Source of the DNA: Candidatus Methanophagales archaeon
GTDB lineage: Archaea > Halobacteriota > Syntropharchaeia > Alkanophagales > Methanospirareceae
Length of the DNA stretch: 35,047 nt
Reading direction: 5' to 3'
Assembly: GCA_003336485.1 (NCBI GenBank)
Contig: QENH01000181.1
Location: 1-35,047 of the forward strand
The position numbers and the translations under genes were made by a program. Below are positions 34,591 through 35,047 of the stretch, piece after piece (position 1 is the stretch's first letter; the number at the start of each line of letters is the position of its first letter). The notes under the pieces are model-generated. The model was not told where the DNA came from. It saw only the letters and a program-made list of their open reading frames with translations, and did not search any database.

Positions 34591-35047
34591 ATGGATGATA
34601 AAAAGCTTATGGAGATTACGCTGGGGGTACCATCTCCATGGTTTGTGAAAAGCGTTGAACTGAACACATCAGAAGAACGGATAGATGTCTATTTCGATTT
34701 CATTAAAGGTAGTGAGTTCGCTTGTCCGATTTGCAATAAATCATGTAAAATACACGACACAAAAGATAGGAGTTGGAGACATCTGCCTCTATTCCATTAT
34801 GAATCTTATATCCACGCTAGAGTCCCAAGGACGAAATGCGAAGAGCATGGCACAAAAACCGTAGTCATTCCCTGGTCAAGATCGGATACCGGATTCACAT
34901 CGTTTTTCGAGGAGGATGTTGTTGCCCTCGGTAAAGAAATGTCCGTTGCGTCAGTAGCAAGGAGAGTCAAGATTCATGAAGAATCCACATGGAGAATTCT
35001 TGCCTATCACGTCAACGACGCAATAGCGCGTGTTGATTTATCACAGC
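34591..35047 (+). mobile_element. ISL3-family transposase, N-terminal part, cut by window end
   Basis: From the ATG at 34591 the frame stays open to the last base (152 codons). The product begins MDDKKLMEITLGVPSPWFVK. A zinc finger follows, CPICNKSC and RVPRTKCEEHGTKTVVIPW, as in ISL3 transposases (zf-ISL3). Then comes a helix-turn-helix region SVASVARRVKIHEESTWRIL. The DDE catalytic domain would lie to the right of the window. No terminal inverted repeat can be confirmed at the left, since the other end is not visible. The start is preceded by AT-rich sequence. Confidence 0.88.

Noticed and set aside
1-35047. CRISPR array, integrase, or complete restriction/defence operon
   Set aside because: No regularly spaced repeats of 24-40 bases, no cas genes, and no integrase or methylase/nuclease pair are visible.

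Overview
The window is archaeal. The evidence is a contiguous RNA polymerase operon with the archaeal gene set (rpoH, undivided rpoB, rpoA1, rpoA2), eL30, a short two-KH NusA, archaeal uS12 and uS7, a free-standing TRAM protein, RNase P component 4 and a Tsr3 homologue. A CooC-type ATPase, the Y-family polymerase and the archaeal riboflavin reductase suggest a methanogen- or ANME-like member of Euryarchaeota/Halobacteriota. That placement is inference; no phylogeny could be run. Coding is dense in the housekeeping parts and broken in the accessory parts.

Layout. 1-7.0 kb is accessory: a small membrane protein, a dolichyl-phosphate-mannose-synthase-like glycosyltransferase, an AbrB-type regulator, a GNAT acetyltransferase, Tsr3, a class III nucleotide cyclase with pentatricopeptide-like and TPR-like repeats, a P-loop protein, a GT4 glycosyltransferase, a tiny basic ORF and a methyltransferase fragment. 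7.0-9.4 kb has a DEAD-box helicase with an intrinsic-type terminator, a riboflavin-pathway reductase and a zinc-ribbon protein. 9.4-11.8 kb holds repeats, a decayed P-loop/TPR gene, an intact TPR protein, and a membrane protein whose end overlaps the extended TPR frame at an A AAA AAG heptamer. 11.8-15.7 kb has CooC, a winged-helix protein and a tight repair operon: endonuclease IV, endonuclease III and DNA polymerase IV.

15.8-26.8 kb on the minus strand is the core: PUA protein, PncC/CinA-C, tRNA-Lys(UUU), rpoH, rpoB, rpoA1, rpoA2, eL30, nusA, uS12, uS7, then TRAM. The pncC reading frame ends inside the tRNA gene, and rpoH begins nine nucleotides after the tRNA. RNase P component 4 diverges from this block, giving a tRNA-processing and transcription/translation neighbourhood.

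27.2-35 kb holds an aspartate-type aminotransferase, an AAA ATPase pseudogene that lost its nucleotide-binding core, an orphan DUF433 protein, an inverted array of 9-nt repeats, a full-length carB without carA, a RadC gene broken by three frameshifts, a small hypothetical gene, and the start of an ISL3-family transposase that runs off the window.

I found no CRISPR array and no complete defence system. The most interesting signals are the pncC/tRNA-Lys/rpoH arrangement, the possible frameshift fusion of the membrane and TPR proteins, the PPR-like repeat in the cyclase, and the inverted 9-nt repeat element.
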